A program made the position numbers and the translations under genes. This document shows positions 28,342-34,971 of a stretch of 34,971 nucleotides of DNA, piece by piece. Source of the stretch: Pseudomonas amygdali (GTDB lineage: Bacteria; Pseudomonadota; Gammaproteobacteria; Pseudomonadales; Pseudomonadaceae); the NCBI RefSeq assembly GCF_002699855.1, contig NZ_LKBW01000280.1, positions 1 through 34,971 of the forward strand, in the 5' to 3' direction. Each line of letters starts with the position of its first letter. Position 1 is the first letter of the stretch. The notes beneath the pieces were generated by a model. The model had not been told where the DNA came from and ran no database searches. It saw only the letters and a list, made by a program, of their open reading frames with translations.

Positions 28342-29829
28342 ATGAGTGTCAGTAACCCTACCTTGATCACGTTTGTGATCTATATAGCGGCAATGGTCTT
28401 GATCGGCCTGATGGCCTATCGCTCTACCAACAACCTTTCGGATTACATCCTCGGCGGGCGCAGCCTGGGCAGCGTGGTAACAGCGCTTTCAGCAGGGGCC
28501 TCGGACATGAGCGGCTGGCTGTTGATGGGGTTGCCGGGGGCTATCTATATGTCCGGCCTGTCGGAAAGCTGGATCGCCATTGGTCTGATCATCGGCGCCT
28601 ACCTGAACTGGCTGTTCGTGGCCGGTCGTCTGCGTGTGCAGACCGAGCACAACGGTGACGCGCTGACCCTGCCGGATTACTTCAGCAGCCGCTTCGAAGA
28701 CAGCAGCGGCCTGCTGCGCATCATCTCGGCCATCGTGATTCTGGTGTTCTTCACCATCTATTGCGCCTCGGGCATCGTTGCGGGCGCGCGTCTGTTTGAA
28801 AGCACCTTCGGCATGTCCTACGAAACCGCCCTGTGGGCCGGCGCTGCGGCTACCATTGCGTACACCTTCGTCGGTGGTTTTCTGGCCGTGAGCTGGACCG
28901 ACACTGTACAAGCCACGCTGATGATCTTCGCCCTCATCCTGACGCCGATCATCGTCCTGCTGGCAACAGGCGGGGTCGATACCACCTTCCTGGCCATTGA
29001 AGCGAAAGATCCGACCAGCTTCGACATGTTCAAGAACACGACTTTCATCGGCATCATTTCCCTGCTTGGCTGGGGACTGGGTTATTTCGGTCAGCCGCAT
29101 ATCCTGGCGCGCTTCATGGCGGCTGATTCGGTCAAGTCGATTGCCAGCGCCCGACGCATCTCCATGGCCTGGATGATCCTGTGCCTTGGCGGTACTGTGG
29201 CGGTAGGCTTCTTTGGTATCGCTTACTTCTCCGCGCACCCGGATGTGGCCGGGCCGGTGACCGAGAACCCGGAGCGGGTCTTTATCGAATTGGCCAAGCT
29301 GCTGTTCAATCCATGGATCGCCGGTGTATTGCTGTCGGCCATTCTGGCTGCGGTGATGAGTACGCTGAGTTGCCAGTTGCTGGTGTGCTCCAGCGCGCTG
29401 ACCGAAGACTTCTACAAGGCTTACCTGCGCAAGGGGGCTTCGCAGCTTGAGTTGGTGTGGGTCGGGCGTGCGATGGTGTTGCTGATCGCTGTCATTGCCA
29501 TTCTGCTGGCCGCCAATCCCGAGAATCGCGTACTGGGGCTGGTGAGCTATGCCTGGGCAGGGTTTGGCGCTGCATTCGGCCCTGTGGTGCTGATATCTGT
29601 GCTGTGGAAAGGCATGACGCGCAATGGTGCGCTGGCTGGGGTAATAGTCGGCGCTGCGACTGTCGTACTCTGGAAGCAGTTCAGTACCCTTGGCCTGTAT
29701 GAAATCATCCCGGGTTTCATCCTTGCCAGCATTGCCATCGTGGTATTCAGTCTGATCGGCAAGCCTGCGTCTGCGTCCATGCAGACACGTTTCCTGGCGG
29801 CTGAGCAGGAGTTCAAAGCCAACCGCTGA
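28342..29829 (+). CDS. putP: Sodium/proline symporter PutP
   Basis: This is an inner-membrane importer of proline coupled to Na+, 495 aa, of the solute:sodium symporter family, with 13 predicted membrane segments. The family features are SDYILGGRSLG in the first loop, SAGASDMSGWLLMGLPGAIY (Na+ site region), RLRVQTEHNGDALTLPDYFS, LGWGLGYFGQPHILARFMA and SAILAAVMSTLSCQLLVCSS. The ATG at 28342 follows AAGG with about eight bases between and gives the family start. An earlier in-frame start at 28216 would add residues with no family counterpart. It is divergent from putA and followed by a strong terminator, so it is monocistronic. Confidence 0.96.
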   Translation: MSVSNPTLITFVIYIAAMVLIGLMAYRSTNNLSDYILGGRSLGSVVTALSAGASDMSGWLLMGLPGAIYMSGLSESWIAIGLIIGAYLNWLFVAGRLRVQTEHNGDALTLPDYFSSRFEDSSGLLRIISAIVILVFFTIYCASGIVAGARLFESTFGMSYETALWAGAAATIAYTFVGGFLAVSWTDTVQATLMIFALILTPIIVLLATGGVDTTFLAIEAKDPTSFDMFKNTTFIGIISLLGWGLGYFGQPHILARFMAADSVKSIASARRISMAWMILCLGGTVAVGFFGIAYFSAHPDVAGPVTENPERVFIELAKLLFNPWIAGVLLSAILAAVMSTLSCQLLVCSSALTEDFYKAYLRKGASQLELVWVGRAMVLLIAVIAILLAANPENRVLGLVSYAWAGFGAAFGPVVLISVLWKGMTRNGALAGVIVGAATVVLWKQFSTLGLYEIIPGFILASIAIVVFSLIGKPASASMQTRFLAAEQEFKANR

Positions 29830-29862
29830 TAATGCTGCTTGAATAACCGATGAAATGAAAAG

Positions 29863-29898
29863 CGGCCCGCACTTTCTGCAAGTGCGGGCCGTTTTTTT
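29863..29898 (+). terminator. Rho-independent terminator of putP
   Basis: A perfect 12-bp GC-rich stem, CGGCCCGCACTT (29863-29874) with AAGTGCGGGCCG (29880-29891), has a five-base loop and is followed by seven T residues. It lies 33 bases after the putP stop. Confidence 0.95.
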
Positions 29899-29927
29899 GA
29901 TCGTTTGATTCAAGGCCTGCGTGCGAC

Positions 29928-30599
29928 TCAGCTCTTGTTGTGATCAATATCCAGATTATAGAACGTGGCCTTGCCGCCTTCCGAGGTATACCCGGTGTTG
30001 TCCTGGGTATAAACACCGGCTTTGAAATACAAAGGCTTGTCGCGCCAGGTCTCGCTGATGCGCTTGCTCCAGTCGGTGTCGTTGACACTGACAGTCAATT
30101 TTCCACCCTTGCTCAGGTGAATGACGTAACTGAATGTCTGATTGAGCTTCACACCTTCGACTATCTTATAGACCTTGCTTTCGTCGTCATCGAAACGATT
30201 GCGAACTTTCGCAACGATGTCTCCGGTCTTGGTGTCTTCCTTGTATTGATACTCGACTTTCAGAAGAGGCTCGGTGCTCTCGTAGGCATGTATCTGGCCG
30301 ATCACGATCTTGCCGGAAGAGGGCACCTGATCGACTTCCAGTTTAGCGTTCAGATAGTTGTCCGCGTCGGGATATACCCAATTGTGCAGTGATCCATCTG
30401 ACCATGTTTCCCGTAACTCGCTGCGCGAATATTTAGCGTTTTCGGTTTTGGTCCCGGTCACCGGAGACCAGAACACAATGGAGTCCGATTTTGATTTGAA
30501 GTATTTGCCGTCATAACCCTTAACAAGCTGAGCGGTGGTAATGGTTTGGGGGGGGGAGCCCACTGGAATGCTGAGTTGGTACGATCCGAGATCGATCAT
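29928..30599 (-). CDS. Polysaccharide lyase family 7 protein (alginate lyase)
   Basis: This 223-aa jelly-roll enzyme would cleave alginate or related uronan by beta-elimination. All three family motifs are present in order: RSELRE near residue 62, Q-I-H near 102, and YFKAGVY near 195, containing the catalytic and substrate-binding Arg, Gln, His and Tyr. No signal peptide is visible; the mature-type sequence starts almost at once (MIDLGSYQLSIPVGSP), so export, if any, would need another route. The ATG at 30599 has GGAAGG at a good spacing; the TTG two codons earlier is too close to it. It stands alone, convergent with putP across the terminator. Confidence 0.9.
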   Translation of the reverse strand: MIDLGSYQLSIPVGSPPQTITTAQLVKGYDGKYFKSKSDSIVFWSPVTGTKTENAKYSRSELRETWSDGSLHNWVYPDADNYLNAKLEVDQVPSSGKIVIGQIHAYESTEPLLKVEYQYKEDTKTGDIVAKVRNRFDDDESKVYKIVEGVKLNQTFSYVIHLSKGGKLTVSVNDTDWSKRISETWRDKPLYFKAGVYTQDNTGYTSEGGKATFYNLDIDHNKS

Positions 30600-30914
30600 G
30601 TTCAATCCTTCCGCGCATGTCTGTTTGCTACCAAGGGGTGGCCTCTAGCAAGAGGGTTTGAGCGCGTTTTATACGGATTGTAGGGCGATTTGTTAATTAA
30701 AAGTTGTCGAACCAATGACGTCAAAGTGCTGTCACTTTTCCTGCAGAGCAGAGTGTGCACGGCGTACAGGGAATGACCGTTAGTCGGGTAGATCGAACTT
30801 TGATGGTAGGGAAGGGGTGCCTTGCTTCTGCTTTTTGCGAGACGGTGCTAGAGTTATTCCAAAGTATGACGGTCGTCCTGAAACCCAGGCGTCATGCCCA
30901 CATAGAGAAGCAGC
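30600..30914. other. Divergent promoter gap, lyase to GGDEF-EAL gene
   Basis: No gene is seen in these 315 bases. The stretch 30660-30720 is AT-rich and could hold the lyase promoter. TTTTTGCGAG near 30833 and TTATTCC near 30854 are weak promoter-like elements for the downstream gene, but with poor spacing. No operator repeat longer than four bases per arm stood out. Confidence 0.35.
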
Positions 30915-33053
30915 ATGGAACGCGTGCCAACACAGCCACATGATGGCTCTTCGGTTTTACTGGTTGTAGACGATTACCCGGAAAATCTGGTGACGATGTG
31001 CGCTGTTCTGCAAAGAACGGACTGGCACATTGTGACTGCGAGTTCAGGCATCGGAGCATTGACGGTACTTCTTGAGCAGGAAGTCGATCTGGTTCTGCTG
31101 GATGTGCAGATGCCGGGCATGGACGGCTTCGAAGTCGCTCGGCTAATGCGAGGCAGTCAGCGCACCCGTCTGACGCCGATTATCTTTCTCACGGCCAATG
31201 AGCAGACTCAGGATGCCGTGCAGAAGGGGTATGCGAATGGCGCGACGGATTACCTGTTCAAACCCTTCGACCCGAACGTTCTCAAGCCCAAGGTGCAGAC
31301 CCTGCTTGAGCAGCAGCGTAACCGTCGTGCGCTGCAACAGCTCTCGCTGGAGCTTGAATCGGCCCGAGCGTTCAACGCGTCGGTGCTGGCCAACGTCGCC
31401 GAAGGCATTCTGGTCGTTGATGAGGCGGGCACCATCAGTTTTGCCAATCCCGCCATCTGCCAGTTGTTGAGCGCTTCGGTCGATCAACTGCGCGGTACGC
31501 AAGTGCTGGATTACATTATCGAACCGCAAGTGGGCGACTGGCTGGAGTCTGGCTTCTACAAGCACTATCGCAAGGCCGACACCTACCGGGTGCACGATGC
31601 CGTTCTGCGTACCGCACAAGGTACACAGTTGCCGGTTGCCTTGTCTTGCGCGGCGCTGCCTGCGGAGCAGAAGGCGATGGTGATGACGGTTCTGGATATG
31701 TCGGTAGTCCGTGATCTTTATCAGCAACTTGAAAAACAGGCCGTTACCGACGCTTTGACAGGCCTGCTCAATCGCCGCGGGCTTTATCAGGCCGTTGAAG
31801 GCATGCTCCTGCGAAAGGAGCAGACAGACAAATACCTGGTTGTGCTGTTCATGGACCTGGACGGCTTCAAGCAGATCAATGATGCGCTGGGTCATGACGC
31901 CGGTGATCAGGTATTGCTCTGGGTCGCCGAGCAGTTCAAGGACAGCATGCGCCCCTATGATGTTCTGGCGCGCATTGGCGGCGACGAATTCACGGTCGTG
32001 ATCGATGGGCTTGATTACCCCGAACAGGCGGCCAAAATCGCCGAAAAGCTCATTGAACGGGTGTCGGGAAGACGCCAGGTCGACGGTGTCGATATCACCT
32101 TGGGTGCCAGTGTCGGTATTGCGACCTTTCCGGACTGCGGCTCGAATCTGGACGGTTTGCTGCGTGCGGCAGATATCGCCATGTACGAGGCCAAGCGTGC
32201 AGGGCGTCAGCAATACCGGTTCTACGACCAGAACATGAACGGACGCGCCCGCTCACGGCTGATGCTTGAGGAAAGCGTGCGCACGGCCATCGATGGCAAG
32301 GATTTTTCGGTGGTGTACCAGCCCCAGGTCCACGTTGCGGATGGCCGCCTGCGTGGTTTCGAAGCGTTGTTGCGCTGGCAGCATCCGGCGGTCGGCGAGG
32401 TACCTCCTGCACTGTTCATTCCCTTGCTTGAGGAGACCAGGTTGATCAACCGGCTAGGCAGCTGGATTTTCGATCAGGGTGCCGAACAGCGTCAGGCGTG
32501 GAGTCGGGTGTTTGCTGCCGATGTGGTACTGAGTGTCTGTGTCAGCCCCACGCAATTCTGCATGCCCAACCTGGCTTCGGAGCTGAAGCGTGCCATGGAT
32601 CGCTTCGAGCTCAAACCAGGGCAGATCGAGGTGGAAATCACTGAAAGCTCTCTGGTGCATAACCTTACGCATAGCCATAAACAGCTGAAGTTGCGGCATG
32701 ACGTCGGCGTGCGTATTGCGCTGGACGATTTCGGGACCGGCGAATGCTCGCTGTCGCACTTGCGCAATCTTCAGCTAGACACCTTGAAGCTGGACAGGCG
32801 TTTTGTCGCCAACATTGTCGAGTCCAGGCGCGAGGCGGCGATGGCCAGCAGCATCATCGACCTGAGTCGCAACCTCGATATGCTGGTTATTGCCGAAGGG
32901 GTCGAGACCCCCGAGCAATACCAGTGGCTGGCGGACAACGGCTGTCAGGTCATGCAGGGCTTTCTGATCGCGCATCCGATGGTGCCCGAAGACGCGCTGC
33001 GCTTCCCCGGGCACTTTGAGGTGGCAGGCTTGAGATCGAGTGGATTGCTGTAG
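30915..33053 (+). CDS. Response regulator with PAS, GGDEF and EAL domains (cyclic-di-GMP turnover)
   Basis: The 712-aa cytoplasmic protein makes and/or degrades cyclic di-GMP. Residues 13-130 are a receiver domain: acidic D19-D20, phospho-acceptor D63 in LLDVQMPGMDG, and K116. Residues about 150-270 are PAS. The GGDEF domain (275-435) has the intact GGDEF at 355-359 and the inhibitory I-site RPYD (346-349), so cyclase activity with product inhibition is likely. The EAL domain (445-700) keeps EALLRW (E483), EITES, DDFGTG, KLDRRF and EGVET. However, the metal-binding Asn of the usual SVNLS strand is Cys in SVCVSPTQF. Phosphodiesterase activity may therefore be weakened. ATG 30915 has AGAAG upstream. 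No histidine kinase gene is adjacent, so the partner is unknown. Confidence 0.92.
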   Translation: MERVPTQPHDGSSVLLVVDDYPENLVTMCAVLQRTDWHIVTASSGIGALTVLLEQEVDLVLLDVQMPGMDGFEVARLMRGSQRTRLTPIIFLTANEQTQDAVQKGYANGATDYLFKPFDPNVLKPKVQTLLEQQRNRRALQQLSLELESARAFNASVLANVAEGILVVDEAGTISFANPAICQLLSASVDQLRGTQVLDYIIEPQVGDWLESGFYKHYRKADTYRVHDAVLRTAQGTQLPVALSCAALPAEQKAMVMTVLDMSVVRDLYQQLEKQAVTDALTGLLNRRGLYQAVEGMLLRKEQTDKYLVVLFMDLDGFKQINDALGHDAGDQVLLWVAEQFKDSMRPYDVLARIGGDEFTVVIDGLDYPEQAAKIAEKLIERVSGRRQVDGVDITLGASVGIATFPDCGSNLDGLLRAADIAMYEAKRAGRQQYRFYDQNMNGRARSRLMLEESVRTAIDGKDFSVVYQPQVHVADGRLRGFEALLRWQHPAVGEVPPALFIPLLEETRLINRLGSWIFDQGAEQRQAWSRVFAADVVLSVCVSPTQFCMPNLASELKRAMDRFELKPGQIEVEITESSLVHNLTHSHKQLKLRHDVGVRIALDDFGTGECSLSHLRNLQLDTLKLDRRFVANIVESRREAAMASSIIDLSRNLDMLVIAEGVETPEQYQWLADNGCQVMQGFLIAHPMVPEDALRFPGHFEVAGLRSSGLL

Positions 33054-33086
33054 AATGGCGTCTTTCGTCATCATGCAAAAGGCCCC

Positions 33087-33611
33087 ATGACTGCCGCCAG
33101 CCATGCTCCGCTCAAATACCTGCAGGCCTATCCGCAGACCCTGCAGGATCAAGTGCATCAGCTGATTGCCCAGAACCGTCTGGCGGACTATCTGGAGCAG
33201 CGCTACCCTGAGCGTCATCAGATACAAAGCGACAAGGCTCTTTACGCCTACGCGCTGGCGCTCAAGCAGGATCACCTGCGCAACGCGCCGGCCATCAGGA
33301 AGGTGCTCTTCGATAGTCGCCTGGACCTGACCCATCGCGCGCTCGGGTTGCACACTAAAATATCCAGAGTGCAGGGCGGCAAGCTCAAGGCAAGCAATGA
33401 AATTAGGGTAGCCGCCTTGTTCAAGGAAGCCCCTGCACAATTCCTGAAGATGATCGTGGTTCATGAGCTCGCACATTTTCGCGAGTCAGACCACAACAAG
33501 GCGTTCTACCAGTTATGCGAGCACATGCTGCCCGGGTATCACCAGCTGGAATTCGACCTGCGCGTCTACCTGACCTATAACGAGCTGCAGGCTTCGAACG
33601 GCAAGCTTTAA
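33087..33611 (+). CDS. YgjP-like (DUF45) zinc metallopeptidase-domain protein
   Basis: This is a cytoplasmic protein of 174 aa. The zinc motif HELAH (in MIVVHELAHFRESDHNKAFY, about residue 128) is followed by the second half-site DHNKAFY and CEHMLPGY, as in YgjP-like proteins. The region before it, LGLHTKISRVQGG, holds the family's conserved basic strand. Members are single-domain and their natural substrate is not established. It starts 33 bases after the GGDEF-EAL stop on the same strand and may be co-transcribed with it, although an independent promoter cannot be ruled out. No signal peptide or membrane segment is present. Confidence 0.85.
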   Translation: MTAASHAPLKYLQAYPQTLQDQVHQLIAQNRLADYLEQRYPERHQIQSDKALYAYALALKQDHLRNAPAIRKVLFDSRLDLTHRALGLHTKISRVQGGKLKASNEIRVAALFKEAPAQFLKMIVVHELAHFRESDHNKAFYQLCEHMLPGYHQLEFDLRVYLTYNELQASNGKL

Positions 33612-33627
33612 GCTCGCAACTGCCCTG

Positions 33628-33924
33628 CTAGGGATACCCGAGCACGGCCTTGATGCTGTTCAGGTTGCGGGCGATCCATGTTTTGTCGATGGCGCCCCAG
33701 TTGCGAATACGGTAATTGCCTGCGTGATTGCGGGCACCTTCCTGCTGTTCGAATTCACACACGATGTCCAGATCGGAGAGCGCGCTGATGGTGTCCTGCG
33801 CGGTGCGGCGTGGCATGCCGGTTACGGCGGTCAGTTCGGGTACGCTGCTGGCGAGCTTCGAATCAATCAGGTACGCCACGTACAGGCGGCGATAGAAACT
33901 GCTTTTGGTCTTGCTGACCTCCAT
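33628..33924 (-). CDS. Small winged helix-turn-helix protein
   Basis: This 98-aa protein is a single winged-helix domain: helix LYVAYLIDSKL, helix-turn-helix SVPELTAVTGMPRRTAQDTI, recognition and wing SALSDLDIVCEFEQQ, then a C-terminal tail with WIARNLNSIKAVLGYP. It would bind DNA, but the target is unknown. The ATG at 33924 follows AAAAGGGA at a suitable distance; a start nine codons earlier lacks this. It lies 69 bases downstream of the acetyltransferase gene on the same strand, and converges with the metallopeptidase gene with a 16-base gap. Confidence 0.75.
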   Translation of the reverse strand: MEVSKTKSSFYRRLYVAYLIDSKLASSVPELTAVTGMPRRTAQDTISALSDLDIVCEFEQQEGARNHAGNYRIRNWGAIDKTWIARNLNSIKAVLGYP

Positions 33925-33954
33925 CGACGAATCCCTTTTCAATGCTTTCAATGT

Positions 33955-33975
33955 GCAGCTTGCAGCTTGCAGCTC
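33955..33975. repeat. Three tandem 7-bp units
   Basis: GCAGCTT, GCAGCTT and GCAGCTC follow each other without gap in the short region between the acetyltransferase stop and the winged-helix gene. The arms are GC-rich and self-complementary in part (GCAGCT / AGCTGC-like). They may be a slipped-strand expansion with no function. Confidence 0.6.
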
Positions 33976-33992
33976 AAGGCGTGCAACTGCTC

Positions 33993-34451
33993 TTAGTCCA
34001 GATCGCGGCGCATGCCGATGTGGGGGATGTCGTCTTCCAGGTAGACCTCGCCCACCGGGTTGAAACCGTAGCGGCTGTAATAGCCTTGCAGGTGGGCTTG
34101 TGCCGACAGATAGATGGGCTGGTCAGGCCATTTGCGTTCGGCGTTTTCCAGAGCCTGTTCCATCAGTTCATGGCCAATGCCCCGGCTGCGAATCGAAGGG
34201 GCTGTCACGACTCGCCCAATAGTGACGTCGCCGCCCTGCTGGATAGGGTCCAGCAAGCGCAGGTAGGCGACCAGCTTGTCTTCCTGCCAGGCCATCAGGT
34301 GGCAGGTATCGCCCGTCAGGTCCTGCCCGTCCACGTCCAGATACACACATTGCTGCTCGACCACAAACACCTCGGCGCGCAGTTGCAGCACGGCATACAG
34401 CTGCTGGATGCTCAACTCGGTGTGATGTTTGCAGATCCATTTGATAGACAT
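33993..34451 (-). CDS. elaA: GNAT-family acetyltransferase, ElaA type
   Basis: The 152-aa cytoplasmic enzyme would transfer an acetyl group from acetyl-CoA to an unknown amine. The N-terminal half has the ElaA signature LQLRAEVFVVEQQCVYLDVDG followed by DLTGDTCHLMAW. The acetyl-CoA-binding loop is IGRVVTAPSIRSRGIGHELM (residues about 78-97), and the C-terminal strand is GYYSRYGFNPVGEVYLEDDI with HIGMRRDL at the end. The length fits the family exactly. It is probably transcribed with the small winged-helix gene that follows. Upstream 34452-34678 (227 bases) shows no further gene. Confidence 0.92.
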   Translation of the reverse strand: MSIKWICKHHTELSIQQLYAVLQLRAEVFVVEQQCVYLDVDGQDLTGDTCHLMAWQEDKLVAYLRLLDPIQQGGDVTIGRVVTAPSIRSRGIGHELMEQALENAERKWPDQPIYLSAQAHLQGYYSRYGFNPVGEVYLEDDIPHIGMRRDLD

Positions 34452-34678
34452 GTCGCAGACTCGCAGGGAAACCAGAAGAGAAGTCTAAACGTATCCGCCG
34501 ACATTCCCAATAAACGCTGTCAACGATGTGCGTACAGCTTTACTGAGCATGTTCTTCTTCCGGCTTGTCTACTGACCGCTTCAGGTCTTCAATTAAAAGC
34601 TGCTGGCACTCTCATGAGTGATGGTTTTGCTGCCGATAGGATTAAATCGGGTATACCGCCCTTTTCAGGAACCTGAGC

Positions 34679-34933
34679 ATGTCGCAGTGGCTTCGAGCGG
34701 TTGGGTTGCTGGTCTTTTTGCTGATGGCGCATGCCAGTGCAGCCGATAAACTGCGCCTCGTCGCTGACCCTTGGCCACCTTTTACCGATGCGCTGCTGCT
34801 CAACGGCGGACTTGCGACCGATATCGTCAATACGGCGTTGCGCCGCGCCGGATACACCACTCTGTATGAGCAAGTGCCTTGGGCGCGGGCAATGCTGGGG
34901 TTGAGTGAAGGGCGGCACGATGTTCATGCATAG
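34679..34933 (+). pseudogene. Truncated periplasmic substrate-binding protein (SBP_bac_3 type)
   Basis: The reading frame starts with a clear signal peptide (MSQWLRAVGLLVFLLMAHAS, cleaved before ADKLR). It continues with the family's first strand LRLVADPWPPFTD, the helix GGLATDIVNTALRRAGY and VPWARAMLGLSEGRHDV, and then ends after two more residues at TAG 34931-34933. Full proteins of this type are 240-280 aa, so only the first third is present. The break coincides with a 9-bp inverted repeat. AGGA lies eight bases before the ATG. The end of the window prevents a check of the rest of the gene. Confidence 0.75.
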
Positions 34934-34955
34934 GAATTTCAAAATGCCTATGCAT
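34926..34955. repeat. Inverted repeat at the break of the binding-protein gene
   Basis: ATGCATAGG (34926-34934) and CCTATGCAT (34947-34955) are perfect complements, separated by 12 AT-rich bases. They begin exactly where the protein departs from its family. They could be the end of an insertion sequence, a MITE or a similar element running past the window. Confidence 0.5.
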
Positions 34956-34971
34956 CAAGTTGACGCTATGA

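Noticed and set aside
33955..33975. CRISPR-like repeat.
   Set aside because: Units are 7 bp, directly adjacent, with no spacers.

Overview
The window is a chromosomal segment of a Pseudomonas, almost certainly of the P. syringae complex. The SelO protein, read from its TTG start, places K113, E136, N253 and D262 where I recall them in the structurally studied P. syringae SelO. Codon use is GC-rich, and the intergenic repeats are of the kind scattered through P. syringae genomes. There are no rRNA or tRNA genes that I can see.

Layout. 182-2449: selO and a GntR/FCD regulator on the minus strand. 2703-8865: a plus-strand operon reading NRAMP-like transporter, PxpA, DUF1445 protein, PxpB-PxpC fusion, and a biotin carboxylase fused to a biotin carrier domain. 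This is a 5-oxoproline utilisation locus that also carries every part of a urea-carboxylase-like enzyme. The regulator and the operon are divergent across a palindrome-rich control region.

8923-13448 is an accessory island of polymorphic toxin/immunity genes. It holds an Imm5-type immunity gene with a coding relic behind it, an intact DUF6861 toxin whose AT-rich C-terminal third looks swapped in, a small probable immunity gene, a decayed IS30-family element with recognisable ends, and then a broken second toxin tip overlapping (ATGA) a broken second immunity gene. The orphan tip resembles the end of the intact toxin.

13572-18742 carries two minus-strand ion-homeostasis genes, mscK/kefA and nhaP2/cvrA. 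19271-21889 is a large second toxin with a membrane-inserting middle and a C-terminal R-S-E type mono-ADP-ribosyltransferase domain. 21911-29829 is catabolic: an acyl-CoA dehydrogenase, putA, and divergent putP. The putA-putP gap has five exact GTTGCA hexamers, the known PutA operator core. 29928-34451 holds a PL7 alginate lyase without signal peptide, a REC-PAS-GGDEF-EAL protein with one altered EAL metal ligand, a YgjP-like metallopeptidase, a winged-helix protein and an ElaA-type acetyltransferase. The window ends in a periplasmic binding protein gene cut after about 80 codons, next to a 9-bp inverted repeat that may be the edge of an inserted element.

The most novel material is the toxin/immunity island with its displaced cassette. 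Next come the pxp operon, whose transporter lacks the NRAMP metal-binding signature, and the ADP-ribosyltransferase toxin.
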